DNA of 64,000 nucleotides. Origin: Azadirachta indica (lineage: Eukaryota; Streptophyta; Magnoliopsida; Sapindales; Meliaceae). A program made the position numbers and the translations under genes. Shown here piece by piece: positions 45,025 through 57,076 of this stretch. The notes under the pieces were generated by a model. The model saw only the letters and a list, made by a program, of their open reading frames with translations, had not been told where the DNA came from and made no database searches. Within the stretch, counting starts at the first letter, position 1. Every line of letters starts with the position of its first letter. The DNA is taken from the NCBI GenBank assembly GCA_022749755.1, contig CM040452.1, positions 5,040,350 to 5,104,349 of the forward strand, read 5' to 3'.

Positions 45025-46239
45025 AGACTAAGGTTAATTATTAGAATAATTTTTCTTCTTTTGATTTTGGATTTTTATTACGTCTCCGTCTGAGTCTTGA
45101 AGAGGACAAGAATTTGACTGAATTCTTTAGTGTCTAAATATAAGCCAGTCAAATTCTTGTCTAGTCGATAAGAGTGTAACTTATGATTAGGATCGTTTAT
45201 TTCAATTGTTTGTTAGACTGAGTCAAACGAATAAGTGATTAACTTCCAATGTTGTTGTTATTAATTGTTTTAGTTGTATATATTTCTATTGCTTTCCCGT
45301 GTGCTCTGTTGAGTTGCATGAATTACGGCCGCAGTAAATTGTAATTTGTAAATAAGGTCACCAGCTCATATATAAATATATATATATATATGTGTGTATA
45401 TGTATATCTGTTACCAATATCCTTCTTTTACGGGATCCGTCGAATTTACTTTAGTGAAACCTAACCTTCCACTGTATCCATATTGTATGTCTTACCCCAA
45501 CTTTATAACCCAGTCATTACTGTACTAACATTGTAAAGAGACTACTTTTTGCTACCTAAAAATTTGAATTTTGTCTTCTGTTTTTGCGGGAAACTGGAAG
45601 TGCTCACTGATATTTAATCTGGCATCTCTTATTTGTCGCAAAAAAGTAAGAAAAATGACGCTGAATCTGGTATTGATTTAAGCTATGAGACCAAAAATGA
45701 GAGAGAGGAGTTTCAGAAAAGATCGAATGTATTGTGACGACTGTATAGTGTATACTCATTCAACAAAACTTTCACATGCATTCACTATTCTGAAATTATT
45801 TACTTTCGTCGATGTAATATCAAATACATGACACTTTTATTATGAGAACAGACTTCATGAAGCAGCTACTTCAAAGCAAACAAAAAAAAAAATTTATATA
45901 TACATGAATTTAATCTCATCTGGAACGAGAAAGTACATGCAAGATTTAACCAAAAAAGTGGAGATCAAAATGCAAGAATATTAACATGCTTTACAGCTAA
46001 GATTACAGTTTAGCTCAACAGGCATCCCATCTACTGGCCAAGGTGAAGCAACGGTCTGAGTATCGTCTTATTGAGTCAAAGCAGCGGTTTATTGGTCAGA
46101 ACGATGCCACTAAGACTTCACTGGTGCACGATGCAAGTTAGAGGAGGGATAGATTGAATAGAGAAGAGTGATAAAGTTTCACTTCTACATTCTGACAAAC
46201 TACAGTTGAATGCCTGGTTCTAGCCGGAAAATTGCATAT
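45025..46239. other. 3' flanks of B3 copy 5 and of TFIIB (convergent)
   Basis: 45025-46100 is homologous to about 11600-12620 of unit A. A TA/TG-rich run lies at about 45365-45405. I see no coding frame and no GDSL fragment here, unlike the flanks of copies 1 and 4. The TFIIB 3' UTR probably occupies the last part. Confidence 0.55.
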
Positions 46240-48901
46240 TTACGGACTGCATAGGTTCCTGAGGTCTTCCTGCTTAGCATACCAGCTTGGTATAATTCTT
46301 GAAGCATAGGGATATAGGTCCTTGTAGGAATTCCTGATGGTCCCTTCAGCAACACCTGTAGCTAGTGATATATCTGTGTTGACAGGGATTTAATGTACCT
46401 TTAACGGGACAGTAATTAGGATGAGTAATTATTTTCTTTAAAACTTACAGACCTTTGAGAAGTTTCTTGTCATCTGAGAGTTGAGTTATCATGTAAATGA
46501 TGGCGGCTGCCACTGATATTGGGCTCCTCCTGTGCGGTAAAAGCAAACTATACAAGATTAATAAAATTTTACTACCCCGAAGTTTGTTCAAATTCTGCTA
46601 AAAGAGTCACCATTTTGAGCCACTCTCAGACAGTTCATTGCATATTCATCCAAAGATCGGTTTATAATCTCCTAATTTGACAGTTATTAACTGAAGAGTA
46701 AACAACCACTGAAGTACATAGCTAATAACTCTCCAACACTACGTTTCCCCTTAGCTCTATTCATTTAGAATGGAGAGACAAAATTAAGTTCTACACATTA
46801 ACCTTAGTTTCACAGCCTAAAAGCAAGATCAATATGTGCTATAATTGATTTGATTCATTGCCTTCAAATTTCTGCACCCTAGTTGGAGCATAATATCTTT
46901 GACATGAAGAAGTGCATGTCCAGGTTTCATTGAAAAATGTCCGAAGTTTTCCGCCATGCTGGTAACGGTTTGTAGATACAAATGCATAGCCATATGATTT
47001 GTAAGAACAAGCAGTACACATGAGAATAACAGAAATCTTATGAACTAGTGTACATTTAAAATTTCTTGTTCACAAAAGTTCCACAAACCATTCAGCAAAA
47101 CTTTTCAGTACTGTTTGAACATGATAAAGTAATTGTAATTTTAGCTCAAACAAAAATTAGCAGCAAAACATAGGCACACACTGAACTCTAAATTGTGGAC
47201 AAGAAGAAAAAGGAAAATAGTTAATTGAGCTCGAGAAAATTACTCTGGTTAGTCTGTATGCATTCATTATACACATGGAGACTAGTGAAAAACCATATTA
47301 CCTTATATCAAGGCCTTCTGATTTCTGTACAGCTTCTTGAGCTGCCTTAACTGCTTGATTGGTCATGCCAAGATTTGAACAAAAACGTCTCTGCAGGAAA
47401 CAGGTACTTTGTAACATCAAAGCTTCATGTAACAAATATACAACACCAAAATATGTATAACATAAAAATACAGACAGGTTAAGTGTTACTTCAGAGTCAA
47501 ACTCACCAGAAAGTCCCCTGCATGTATGGTTCCTATTTCCATGGACTGGCCCATCTCTATCTCTAGTTGCTTCACAATATACTCTTTTGCACGGCCAATT
47601 TCTTTCTTTGTGGCTCCATTGGCAACAGAACAAATTTCTAAAAGAAAATTCACAAGATCAGGGATTTAGGAAAACTGCAGAAATATGATCACAAAGTATC
47701 TAACTCACTAAGAAATTAGTTATACCTTTTACAGTACGGGGTTTATCTTCTTGTCGACAAGCAATGTAAAGGCAAGCAGCCAAAATTGCATCCAAATTTC
47801 TTCCCCTAAGAGGTTTCTGATCTTCAACCTTCTTATATATTTCATTGGCTCGATCCTTCAAATAAAATATACGAACCCATTGACACATATGGACTCTAAA
47901 ACATAGAATCATTTTGCAGATCCAGTAGTTGTCAGAAAATTATGCAAGAAATTCAACATAACGTTAGAAATTAGCATACCTTAATTGTTGCAACAAGGCC
48001 CAACCTGAAACAAAAAATAGTTGTACCCCTTACAAATTTCAGCATTAGTAATGAATTGCAATCTTCAAGAAGACAGAGAAAAGCATTACAAACATCAAAT
48101 TGTAGTGTAATTAACAATTTCAACTTATGTTTTGATCTTCTGGAAACACAAACAACAAAGAAAAAAGGACCAAATTTTCAATACCCTAATAAATTTACCA
48201 TTCTTTTCTTAGCATCGAAACATAAAACTGAAGAAAGACACCTATAGAACCATAATAACCACAGTTAAATACTCATCTCTGCATGCTCCTAACTAAATGT
48301 TTAATTTCTGGTGGGGAAAGAAAACCAATTTAAACCCAAATTTTCCTACCCTTTTGTTTCCTCTTTCTCCATGTTTTCGGCATCCAAACAGAACCACCAG
48401 AAATTTACATATATCTGTTTGAAACCTTCCAAATTTTCACAAATATAACACAACAAAAAATCATGTAACATACAATCATAAAATTACTAACGTTGAACCG
48501 CTGGAGTAATGATATTATTACCTATCAGACATGGTGGAAATCGTTTTAAAAGCTTGTATGAGATTTCGCTCAGGGTTAGCTCCAAGGTGCTGCCAACGTC
48601 CCAACGAACTCGTCAAGAACTCACCAGAAGACCCATTAGGCTTAGAAATGACTGTACTCAGTCCGGCGTTAGCCAAGAGCGGGTTGTTAGGTCCGCCGAC
48701 ACGGACCGGGTCATTGTCGCCGGACTCGTTGGGAAAAGTTCGCCACTCGGAGGTCTCGTCGATGGAATGAGCCTCCAACACCAGCCCACACTCCGAGCAC
48801 ACTGTGTCTCCGGCCGAGTGGTCGAACACCAACTCCGTTGGTCGCTTGCACTCCGGGCAAAAGGCGTCGTTCATTTCGGAAATTATGTGGCGGTTTTCCA
48901 T
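46240..48901 (-). CDS. TFIIB: Transcription initiation factor IIB (TFIIB), seven exons
   Basis: General Pol II initiation factor that bridges TBP on the promoter and Pol II in the nucleus. Exons (minus): 48901-48522, 48004-47980, 47855-47726, 47637-47507, 47390-47302, 46529-46453, 46373-46240. All introns are GT-AG and the frame is continuous over 966 bases, giving 321 residues, or 312 if translation starts at Met10 (MNDAFC), the usual plant length. The zinc ribbon has Cys15, Cys18, Cys35, Cys38 (CPEC, CSEC), then the B-finger region (SEWRTF), then two cyclin folds ([80 protein letters not shown]). Exon 2 is a 25-base micro-exon and easily missed by gene finders. It is head to head with the ASH2-like gene. 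Confidence 0.95.
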
Positions 48902-49396
48902 TTAGAGTTCAGTGCAGCGGTTGGGAGGTTTTAAGCTTATCCATTGGCAGTTTTGTCGGTTTTCTGTTGGTGGATTTTATGGTATCGTGTAGGTACCTAA
49001 TTGAATAAAGATATAATTTTCTCTCTAGTTAGATTGTACAGTTGACTAACGTTTGACTAATGTTTGATTGTTTAACTTTCCAAATTCTACACTGACAGGG
49101 TTCTAATATAAGTAAGGGACACAATTCCAGAAGCCCAATTATAATTGTGGCCCAGGCTCATTTCCTAGCAAGCCCAAAACGAAACCCGATCCAATTCGTA
49201 TATTTTCTTTTTTTTTATCCTAAAAGAAGACGAAGCAACGACAGGGAAATCTTCCCAGTGTCCCTCTCTACTCCCCTAAACCAAATACACTTTTCTCTTT
49301 TCTCTCCAATTTCAAATCGCAATTCAAGACCCCAATAAAACCCTGACCCTTTGGTTTAAATCCCTTTCTTGTTTCTTCAATTGTTTTCTGTATTTA
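48902..49396. promoter_or_regulatory. Shared head-to-head promoter of TFIIB (-) and the ASH2-like gene (+)
   Basis: 495 bases separate the two start codons. No strong TATA box faces either gene at a normal distance. The right part (49200-49396) is a C/T-rich leader. Housekeeping genes with bidirectional, TATA-less promoters commonly look like this; that both genes are driven from here is inferred from position. Confidence 0.55.
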
Positions 49397-52300
49397 ATGG
49401 ATTCTCTCCAAGCCAGTTACAGAGACGAAGAAGACGAAGAGCCAGCTCAACTACCGACTAACCAATCCCATCCTCAATCCCCCGCGTCAATACCCGTTGG
49501 CGAACCAGCCAATGCGCCTCCAGAACACCAAAAAGACGTCGGGGAGAAACCGGAATTCCAGAGCGACGTCGCACAGGAAGCCGAAAACCACCAGAAAGAC
49601 GCCGCTCCGGAAGCTCAAATTGAAACGCAAACTGAGCCTAGGGTCTCTGATTCTGTATCCGAAGAAGCGGCACCAGAATCTGAACCGCGGAACGACGCCG
49701 TACAAGAAGCTCAGCGTGAACTGCGACCTGAGCCCATGGTCTCCGGTTCTGTATCTGAAGAAGCCGCACTAGAATCTGAACACCGGAATGACGCCGTACA
49801 AGAAGCTCAACCTGAACCGCATCCTGAACCCATGGTCTCCGATTCTGTATCCGATGATGCTGCGCAAGAATCTGAACCTCGGAACGACGTCGCACAAGGT
49901 GCTCAACCTGAGCCTATGGTCTCCGATTCTATATCGGAAGACGACCCTACTGCTTCAGACGACACGCAAAAATCCCCAAAAGCTAACAACATTGCCGCCC
50001 CAAATGACGACGTTGATGAAGAAGAAGAAGATGAAGACGACCCGCCTCCCAAAAAACAAAAGCCACTCTCTTCATTAACTAGTCAAGGAGAGCAACAGCC
50101 GCAAGAACAGCTACGAGAGCAACAGCAAATCCCAGTTCTTAATAACGCTTTTACCTGCAAAACAAACGCAATGCCGTCTACAACGACAGCAACTGCTAAG
50201 AAATCAAAGAAAAAGAACAACAATGTGTGGGTTTCGCGAACGACACGAAAAGGGAAAAAGAAGAACAAAATAAATACCCAGAACCAACCATCGACTGAGG
50301 ATACTGTGTTAATAACGCCGGTCCCCAGATTCCCGGACAAAGGCGATGATAACCCAGAAATGAATATCTGCCTATCAAAGGTTTATTTTTGGGCAAATGT
50401 CATATGATTTTTTTTATTTCGGATTTTTTAAAATAAAAAATTGAATTTGCTGACATTATTTCCTTTGTTGAAGGTTTATAAAGCAGAAAAAGTAGAACTA
50501 AGTGAAGATAGGCTGACTGCAGGGAGCACAAAAGGGTATAGAATGGTGAGAGCCACCAGAGGGGTTGTAGAAGGAGCATGGTATTACGAGATAAAGGTAA
50601 TACTCTTAATATGCATTTTATGTTTCTAGTAAATCTTGCAAAAATTGTTTAATTGACTTCCTAACAACTGAAATGGAAAGCTATTTTACATATGAAATAG
50701 TTAGAAATCATATTGTACATGGAAGTCAGTGACTAAAATCTAAAATCTAGAATGTAGAATGGCTTTGTACCTGGGATGTTACTTTAAAACTATATAACCT
50801 GGAAATGGAGATGTCAAAGGAAGAATCATTTTAACAATAATTAAGGTGTAAATGTTCCAAATTTCCTGTATATGTTTCGAGATGGTGGTTTTAAGTCGTG
50901 GAGTTGAGTTTGAATTTTATTATTGGTGTATCAAATCCCAACTATATGTTTGGCACCTTCTCTTCTGTTGGCTTGTTGAAATAAATTAGTGTACTTATAA
51001 GATTTCTTTCAATTAAAGGTGGTGAACTTGGGGGAGACAGGGCATACACGGTTAGGTTGGTCTACGGAGAAGGGTGACTTGCAGGCTCCAGTTGGATATG
51101 ATGGAAACAGTTTTGGTTATAGGGATATTGATGGGAGTAAGGTGCACAAGGCCTTGAGGGAGACGTATGGGGAGGAAGGGTATAAGGAGGGCGATGTTAT
51201 TGGGTTTTATATCAATTTGCCAGAGGGAGGACAATATGCACCAAAGCCGCCTCATTTTGTTTGGTATAAGGGGCAGAGATATGTTTGTGCACCCGATGCG
51301 AAGGAAGATGCACCTAAAGTTGTTCCTGGTTAGTTTATTATTGGTTTGTGTAATTTAAGTTATGTTATGTGATTATTTAGCATGTATTATTTTATTTTCA
51401 GTACATTTGGTGTTGTTTTCATGGACCTAGTGGAAAGTGAAGTGTATTGCAATGTTAGTATATTATGCTACTAATTTTCATTTATCTGTTGATGGTTTTT
51501 CATGTAGGAAGTATTGTGACAGTTATCACACTTGCATCTTTTGCTATATGTATGATTTAAATATTTCTTTGAGTTTGGTATGGCACTTTGAGTATTGAGT
51601 GTACAAATTGTTTTATATTTTCAATTTTGAACATGGATGATTATGTAGGAATGAAGTTTATGCTGATAAGCTAAATGTGTGAAATAAAAAGGCTTTGTCT
51701 TTGTGAATTATTATGTAGATGAACTTGTTCTGGTTTGCTATATTCTGCATTTGTGTGCATCTTTGCAGTTAGTGTGTCTTTCCTATATTTCTGCATTTAT
51801 TCTGTAAGTATTTGTGTTATTTATGATTGCAACTTTTCTTGCTGATTCCCTTTACTTTCAATTACGAGTTTGTTAAAATTTGGCCCAGTTTCTTTGTTGT
51901 GGGTACTATAGTTCTAATTTGGAAAAAATGATACACATGATAGAAAGCTATGGAAGCTTAATGAGAAAGGCTTTAAATATAAGATATTGACACAAATTGA
52001 GAGATAAATACTTATTCTTCTTTATTTGTTTATTGTGCCTATTTGCTTTGTTTATGGTGTTTTGCTTTGGAATGTAAGTTTGTAATGAAGTTGGAAATGT
52101 TTACTTGTGAAGAAGTTAGAGTTAAGGTGGACTTTTAATTTCCCTTCCTACGGCAAGAAGAGAGAGATCTTGCGAGCGACGGAAAGGGCTTCATAATTGA
52201 ACAGTTGAGAGGAAGATTGCAAACTTATATCTGTTATGATGTCCAGTGGGATTTTAGGCCTAAACTTCATGAAAATATAGCACAGATCAATCAGTGAACA

Positions 52301-54405
52301 GTTTGAACTTTGAAATACACTGCTTTTACATCTCACTCCTTTGAATACCTTAATTGAGCCATTACAAGTATTGATTTCTCTCCCTTTGAAGTGATCATAA
52401 AATGGCTAAGGAAGTGACTGTCTGGGTGGGTTCCATTCTCTTAGAGCAAACTTGGTGTTGAATAAACTCATTACCTGAATCGAATTAAAATTGATTGTTC
52501 TATATATGAAAAGGGACTATGTTTTAGGACTTACTGGATGACACTCTGGTTGTTATTACTTAAGGCATTGTGCAAGTATTTATTGATGTTATTGTTAGTT
52601 AGGTTTTTATGAGGATTTTAAATGGTCGAGGGCATGAGTCCGGGTAAAGGATTGCAATTTTTTCTTTATCCTGATCTCAAAAATCTATGGAATGTTACAT
52701 GGAATTTGCACCTTTGATGTTATTGTAGATCCTGATTCTGGTATCAAATGTTTAATATTTAAATACCACCATATAGTGAAATGAAATAAATATGTAAATT
52801 GAGTATGTTGAAAATAATTACCTTTGGTGTTATCAAATGAAATAAAATTACGCACCTTTTATGTTACTGAATGAAATGAATGGGTAGTGTAGTATGTGCT
52901 ACATGGATTCTTCTAGGTGACATTGCAAACTAGCAAACCGAAGTTCATGGAACTTTTAGTGAAGATCAATATGAGCTTTCTGTCCTGTGGTGTTTTCATT
53001 AGGTTTGTTAGTAATGATATTGTGTTGGACATATTTCTGGCCAGTTCTACATTCTGCATCTTTGATGTGGTAGTGTCTCATGTTATCAGGAGTTCAATTA
53101 GCATAGCTGAAACCTTAAGCATAGCAAGTATTATTGTGATATGACATTGAGGTTTGTTCCTGTGGAATGATGCTCAGAATGTCAAACCTATGCCATGCTT
53201 CTTTATTTTTATTTTTAATTTTAATCTTGGGATAGCTTTTCTACTTTTGCATTGTGGTTTAATATTCTGCATTCATCAATCATCAGCCTGCTAAATTTTG
53301 ATATTAAATCATTGATGCCTAATTCCTGGACTATAGTAAAGTCATCAAAACAGAGTTATTGAGCGAATCATTCTCTGGTTCTTGATGGTTGCAAGAAATG
53401 CTTCACTTGAGGTTTATCATGGATGACTAGCATGAACCTAGTTTGTCTTGACCCACTCCCTTTAGTAAATTAAGGAAGCTATGCCTGTTGACTGACTGTC
53501 AAGCACCTTTCTGGTCATAGCAATTATTGCAATCAACTAGTCAACCAGACTAATTATGTTGCTGAAGCTTTTACTACCGTTATACACTATCTTCCCTGTA
53601 TTTTTCCTCGATATTTTGCAAAAGAACCACCTGCACACTCACTCTCTTCTGTGAAATAAGTGGCTACATGCAAGATTATCCATTTTAATTTTTGGATACA
53701 TGTAGCATGTCTATTGGTCAGCCCTAGAAAAGGAACTCATTGGGCCTAGATTCTTCTGGTTACTTATGCGGCATCTCAATAACTCAATTTGAATGTGATA
53801 TCACCATGTTTGGAATTCATTTTAGCCTAAGCTGTGCAACAGTAAAATGGATCTTCAATTTGCATTTACATTCTTGCTACTGCTGCTTTTCTTTTCAGAA
53901 GGCATATACAGCTGAGTGGCATGTCATGCTTCAAATGAAATTGCTGCATCTATCAACTAGCTTCTGGAGCGATGATAAAAATTTCATGTGAATTGAGCAA
54001 GGTTACATAAATTTCATGTGAATGGTGCCATTTCATGTGCATTGTTTCTCTCTCTGAATTGAGCAGATTACATAGATTTCTATCTGGTAGACTGGCAGTT
54101 GTTTCTGATCAATGTGACAAAATTTATTTTGCCATGCAGGGAGTGAGATATCTTTCTTCAAAAATGGGATATGGCAAGGGTTAGCTTTCAAGGATTTATG
54201 TGGTGGTCGATACTACCCTGCTGCTTCGATGTATACTCTTCCTAATCAGCCCAATTGTGTGGTCAAGTTCAACTTTGGCCCTGATTTTGAGTGCTTTCCA
54301 GAGGAGTTTGGTGATTGCCCAGTGCCCAAGGCCATGATTGAAGTTCCTTACCATGGGTTTGACAGCCGAATTGAAAATGGTGTGTCCAATGAGAAGAAGC
54401 ATTAA
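49397..54405 (+). CDS. TRO: ASH2/TRAUCO-like COMPASS subunit with SPRY domain, four exons
   Basis: Core subunit of the COMPASS-type histone H3 Lys4 methyltransferase; it works with WDR5 and RbBP5 homologues in the nucleus. Exons: 49397-50380, 50474-50596, 51019-51328, 54140-54405, all GT-AG, frame continuous over 1683 bases (560 residues). Residues 1-328 are disordered: acidic, Pro- and Gln-rich, with imperfect repeats of the type [20 protein letters not shown] at about 80-190, an acidic stretch DEEEEDEDD and basic clusters KKSKKKNN and RKGKKKNK. The SPRY domain follows from about 330: [61 protein letters not shown], then [17 protein letters not shown] and YYPAASMY, and [14 protein letters not shown]. 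This is the ASH2L signature. There is no PHD finger, as in other plant homologues. Intron 3 is 2.8 kb. Confidence 0.93.
51329..54139 (+). other. Long intron 3 of the ASH2-like gene
   Basis: 2811 bases from CCTG|GTTAG to GCAG|GGAGTG. T-rich, with only short frames. I see no transposon or embedded gene in it. Confidence 0.8.
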
Positions 54406-57076
54406 TAGCAGGAGCTTCTGAAAACCATACTGTTGAGTGTGTACAATGTCGGGAGATTGATAATAGTTGAGCATTCTATTGTAATTTGACAATCACTAGA
54501 TTAAGACTAACAAATTAATTGATGAGTTCTGTGGACCTGAATTTTTTTAGAAGGAATGCTGGAGTTGATTTTATGATTGTGAATGTAAATCTATTTATTA
54601 GCCCATTGATGTCTCAATACATTTCCTAGTTCTATATAATTTCTTTCCTTATAAAATTTCTAGCTTTTATACATTTAGTCTCGATTGCATAACATTAGTC
54701 GTTTCTGATATATCTACGCCAGGATAAAAGCTAGATGTTCAGATCTCGTGGAATATCTATTATTTACATTTTGGTTTTTATGAGTTGTTTAGCAACTTTG
54801 GTTGACAGGAGATGCCAATGATGCATGAGCTGTCAGGAGATGCCAATGATGCATGAGCTGTTCTTTTACTCCTCTACTTATGTGGACCTAAAGTGGAAGA
54901 TGAAGCTTGCTTCGTCCACATGGGTTCTTGGTTCGATCTCTCTTTCCCTCTCCTTCACTCCCTCATGCAGACACATTTGGTGGAGGGGGGGAAAAAGTGG
55001 TATTTCCATTGCAGTGGTCTTAGCTCTATTAAATTTTCATTGGCTGTATTGTTCACTCTAGCCCAAGAATCCAAGGTCTTCTAGTGTCCTGAAGAAGCAC
55101 TAGCAACTGATTACCTGTTCTGGTATGTTTCTGCATTTCTTTATTAGCATTGAATCAAAAATGGTAACCATAACTAACTGCTGCTTATCTCTACCATTGG
55201 GTTTTCTGACGCTGCTTTTTGTCCAAATAATAACATGGTCATTTTCTTCTAGAATGACTGGCCCGTCAGGGCTCCAATTTTTGTTATCTTGTTTGTGTAT
55301 TATGTAGTGCTTTGGGAGGAGATGGATGCTATATTTTCCTTTTTCTTCTCGGTGTTCCGTTTTCCTTTGAATTGAAATAAAATTCTTTCAGTTTCTATTG
55401 ACAGGTAAATGGTGGCTTTCAATCTCAATGACCAATTCATTGACATGATTAGTAAAAAGAGCAATTAGTGTCACTGAGGCAGCAATATGAGGTTGGAAGG
55501 AAGAAGAAAGTGTTAAGGTTGGTGTTATTGCTTTTATACAAAAGTTTAAGCTACAGACATTTATCTACCAGCTGTTTATTGGTTATGGGATTTTTCTCAT
55601 AATGTTTCATGTGTTAAAGCGGGCACGATATATCTTCTTAAACTTTTTAAAGTTGTTTCCTTCATATACCATTATGATACCCTATTTCCTATGGGCACAA
55701 AATTCTCCTCTCTACATGAAGGCTTGTGCCTATAGGGGTAGATTATGAAGATATAAAAGCACATGGAGAGGGGAGGAGAACTGATTACTCGCAGAACTTC
55801 AAATAGTTTGGTAAAACCATCAGTTGTAGGACCTGAATTTAAATTCATTGTCGGATGACATCAAGTGCAGAGGTCTGTGTAAGTTGTTTTCAAGTGGTCA
55901 TGATGGGAGTGGATGCTTGTGATTGATCGCTAACTTAAATTTTCAAATCTATACAAGCTGTGTTTTAACTTTTGTACAGAGTTTCAAATAACTCTTAAAA
56001 CAAGCAATTTTGATTTACTGATTAAGTTGCCGGTCTATGTAAGTTGTTTTCAACTGGTTATGACAGAAGCGGATGCTTGTTATTTTCTAACTTAACTTTT
56101 CAAATCTGTATCATGCTGTGTTCTACCATTTCAGAGTTTCCAATTACTTAGAACATGCAACTTTGATTTACTGAATTGTCATAATTTCTGCATACATTTG
56201 GAGCATTAATATCACGTTCATACAGGAAAATTCCTTTCTTATTTTGTGTATATGATTGCAATAGACATTGTGATTAAATTTACCTTTTAAACGCAAAAAT
56301 AAAAGCATAGGAATTTGCATCTAGAGTATTAAACCACCCCAAGATTAGCTTTGCCATGGATGCTCGGTCAATATTATTCAGAGTGCAAGTTATTGCATTC
56401 AAGTTTGTTCAACAATCAAGAAAGGTAGTAAAGCTCATATGCTTCTTTTTATGCTTAAGTTTCTAATGAGCTGTTTGGAGCAATTAATAGACTTCAGAAA
56501 CACTGACCTCTGCCGATGGCTTAAGTTTTGTTTAATATTTAGCTCACCATGCATTATCCATTGAAGAATAATGCATATGAATACATCGTTGAACCATGCA
56601 TCAACTGCATAAGAAATATTATCAAAGATAGTAAAGCAGTCTAAGTAGGTGGAATAACTACGAATATCTGGTGTTGTAATTTGCTTATTCTTTCATTGTC
56701 CTCACAATGTGGAATCTGATTTTCTGCTGTCCATGGGAAAGAAACAGACCCCGTGGAAAATATGAGAACAGTTAACTGGTCTTGAACCCTTTGTTGAGTG
56801 TGGTTTGAAAATGAAGAAAAATCAGAAGTACAATATTACAAACAAGCCAATCACGAATTGTTCCTGTAGATCTAGGGTAGTAGCTTTAAATTATAAGTTA
56901 CTACCTTAGCTGGAGAACAGTAACATCTAGTAGGATAGCAATATAACTAACTGCGTACGCTACATTTCATCTACCAAAAACAATAAAAGCTTTGCATGAT
57001 AATTTTACCTTTTTCTTTGCTTTCATAGTTGAGATCCAAACATATTCCAAGTAACTGTGTAAGGAACTTCTTGTTT
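54406..57076. repeat. Intergenic with two tandem duplications
   Basis: No gene I can support. 54806-54859 holds a 28-base tandem duplication (CAGGAGATGCCAATGATGCA, then GAGCTGT). 55871-56030 and 56031-56185 are two diverged copies of a unit with period 160 (AAGTTGTTTTCAA.TGGT, GGATGCTTGT, GATTTACTGA). The ASH2-like 3' UTR lies at the left; the ABCG 3' UTR lies at the right on the other strand. Confidence 0.65.

Noticed and set aside
49487..49895. Minus-strand frames over ASH2-like exon 1
   Set aside because: Antisense to the repetitive acidic coding region; the repeats create the open frames.
52917..53144. 75-codon frame in intron 3 of the ASH2-like gene
   Set aside because: No domain, and the splice sites on either side give a continuous SPRY domain without it.
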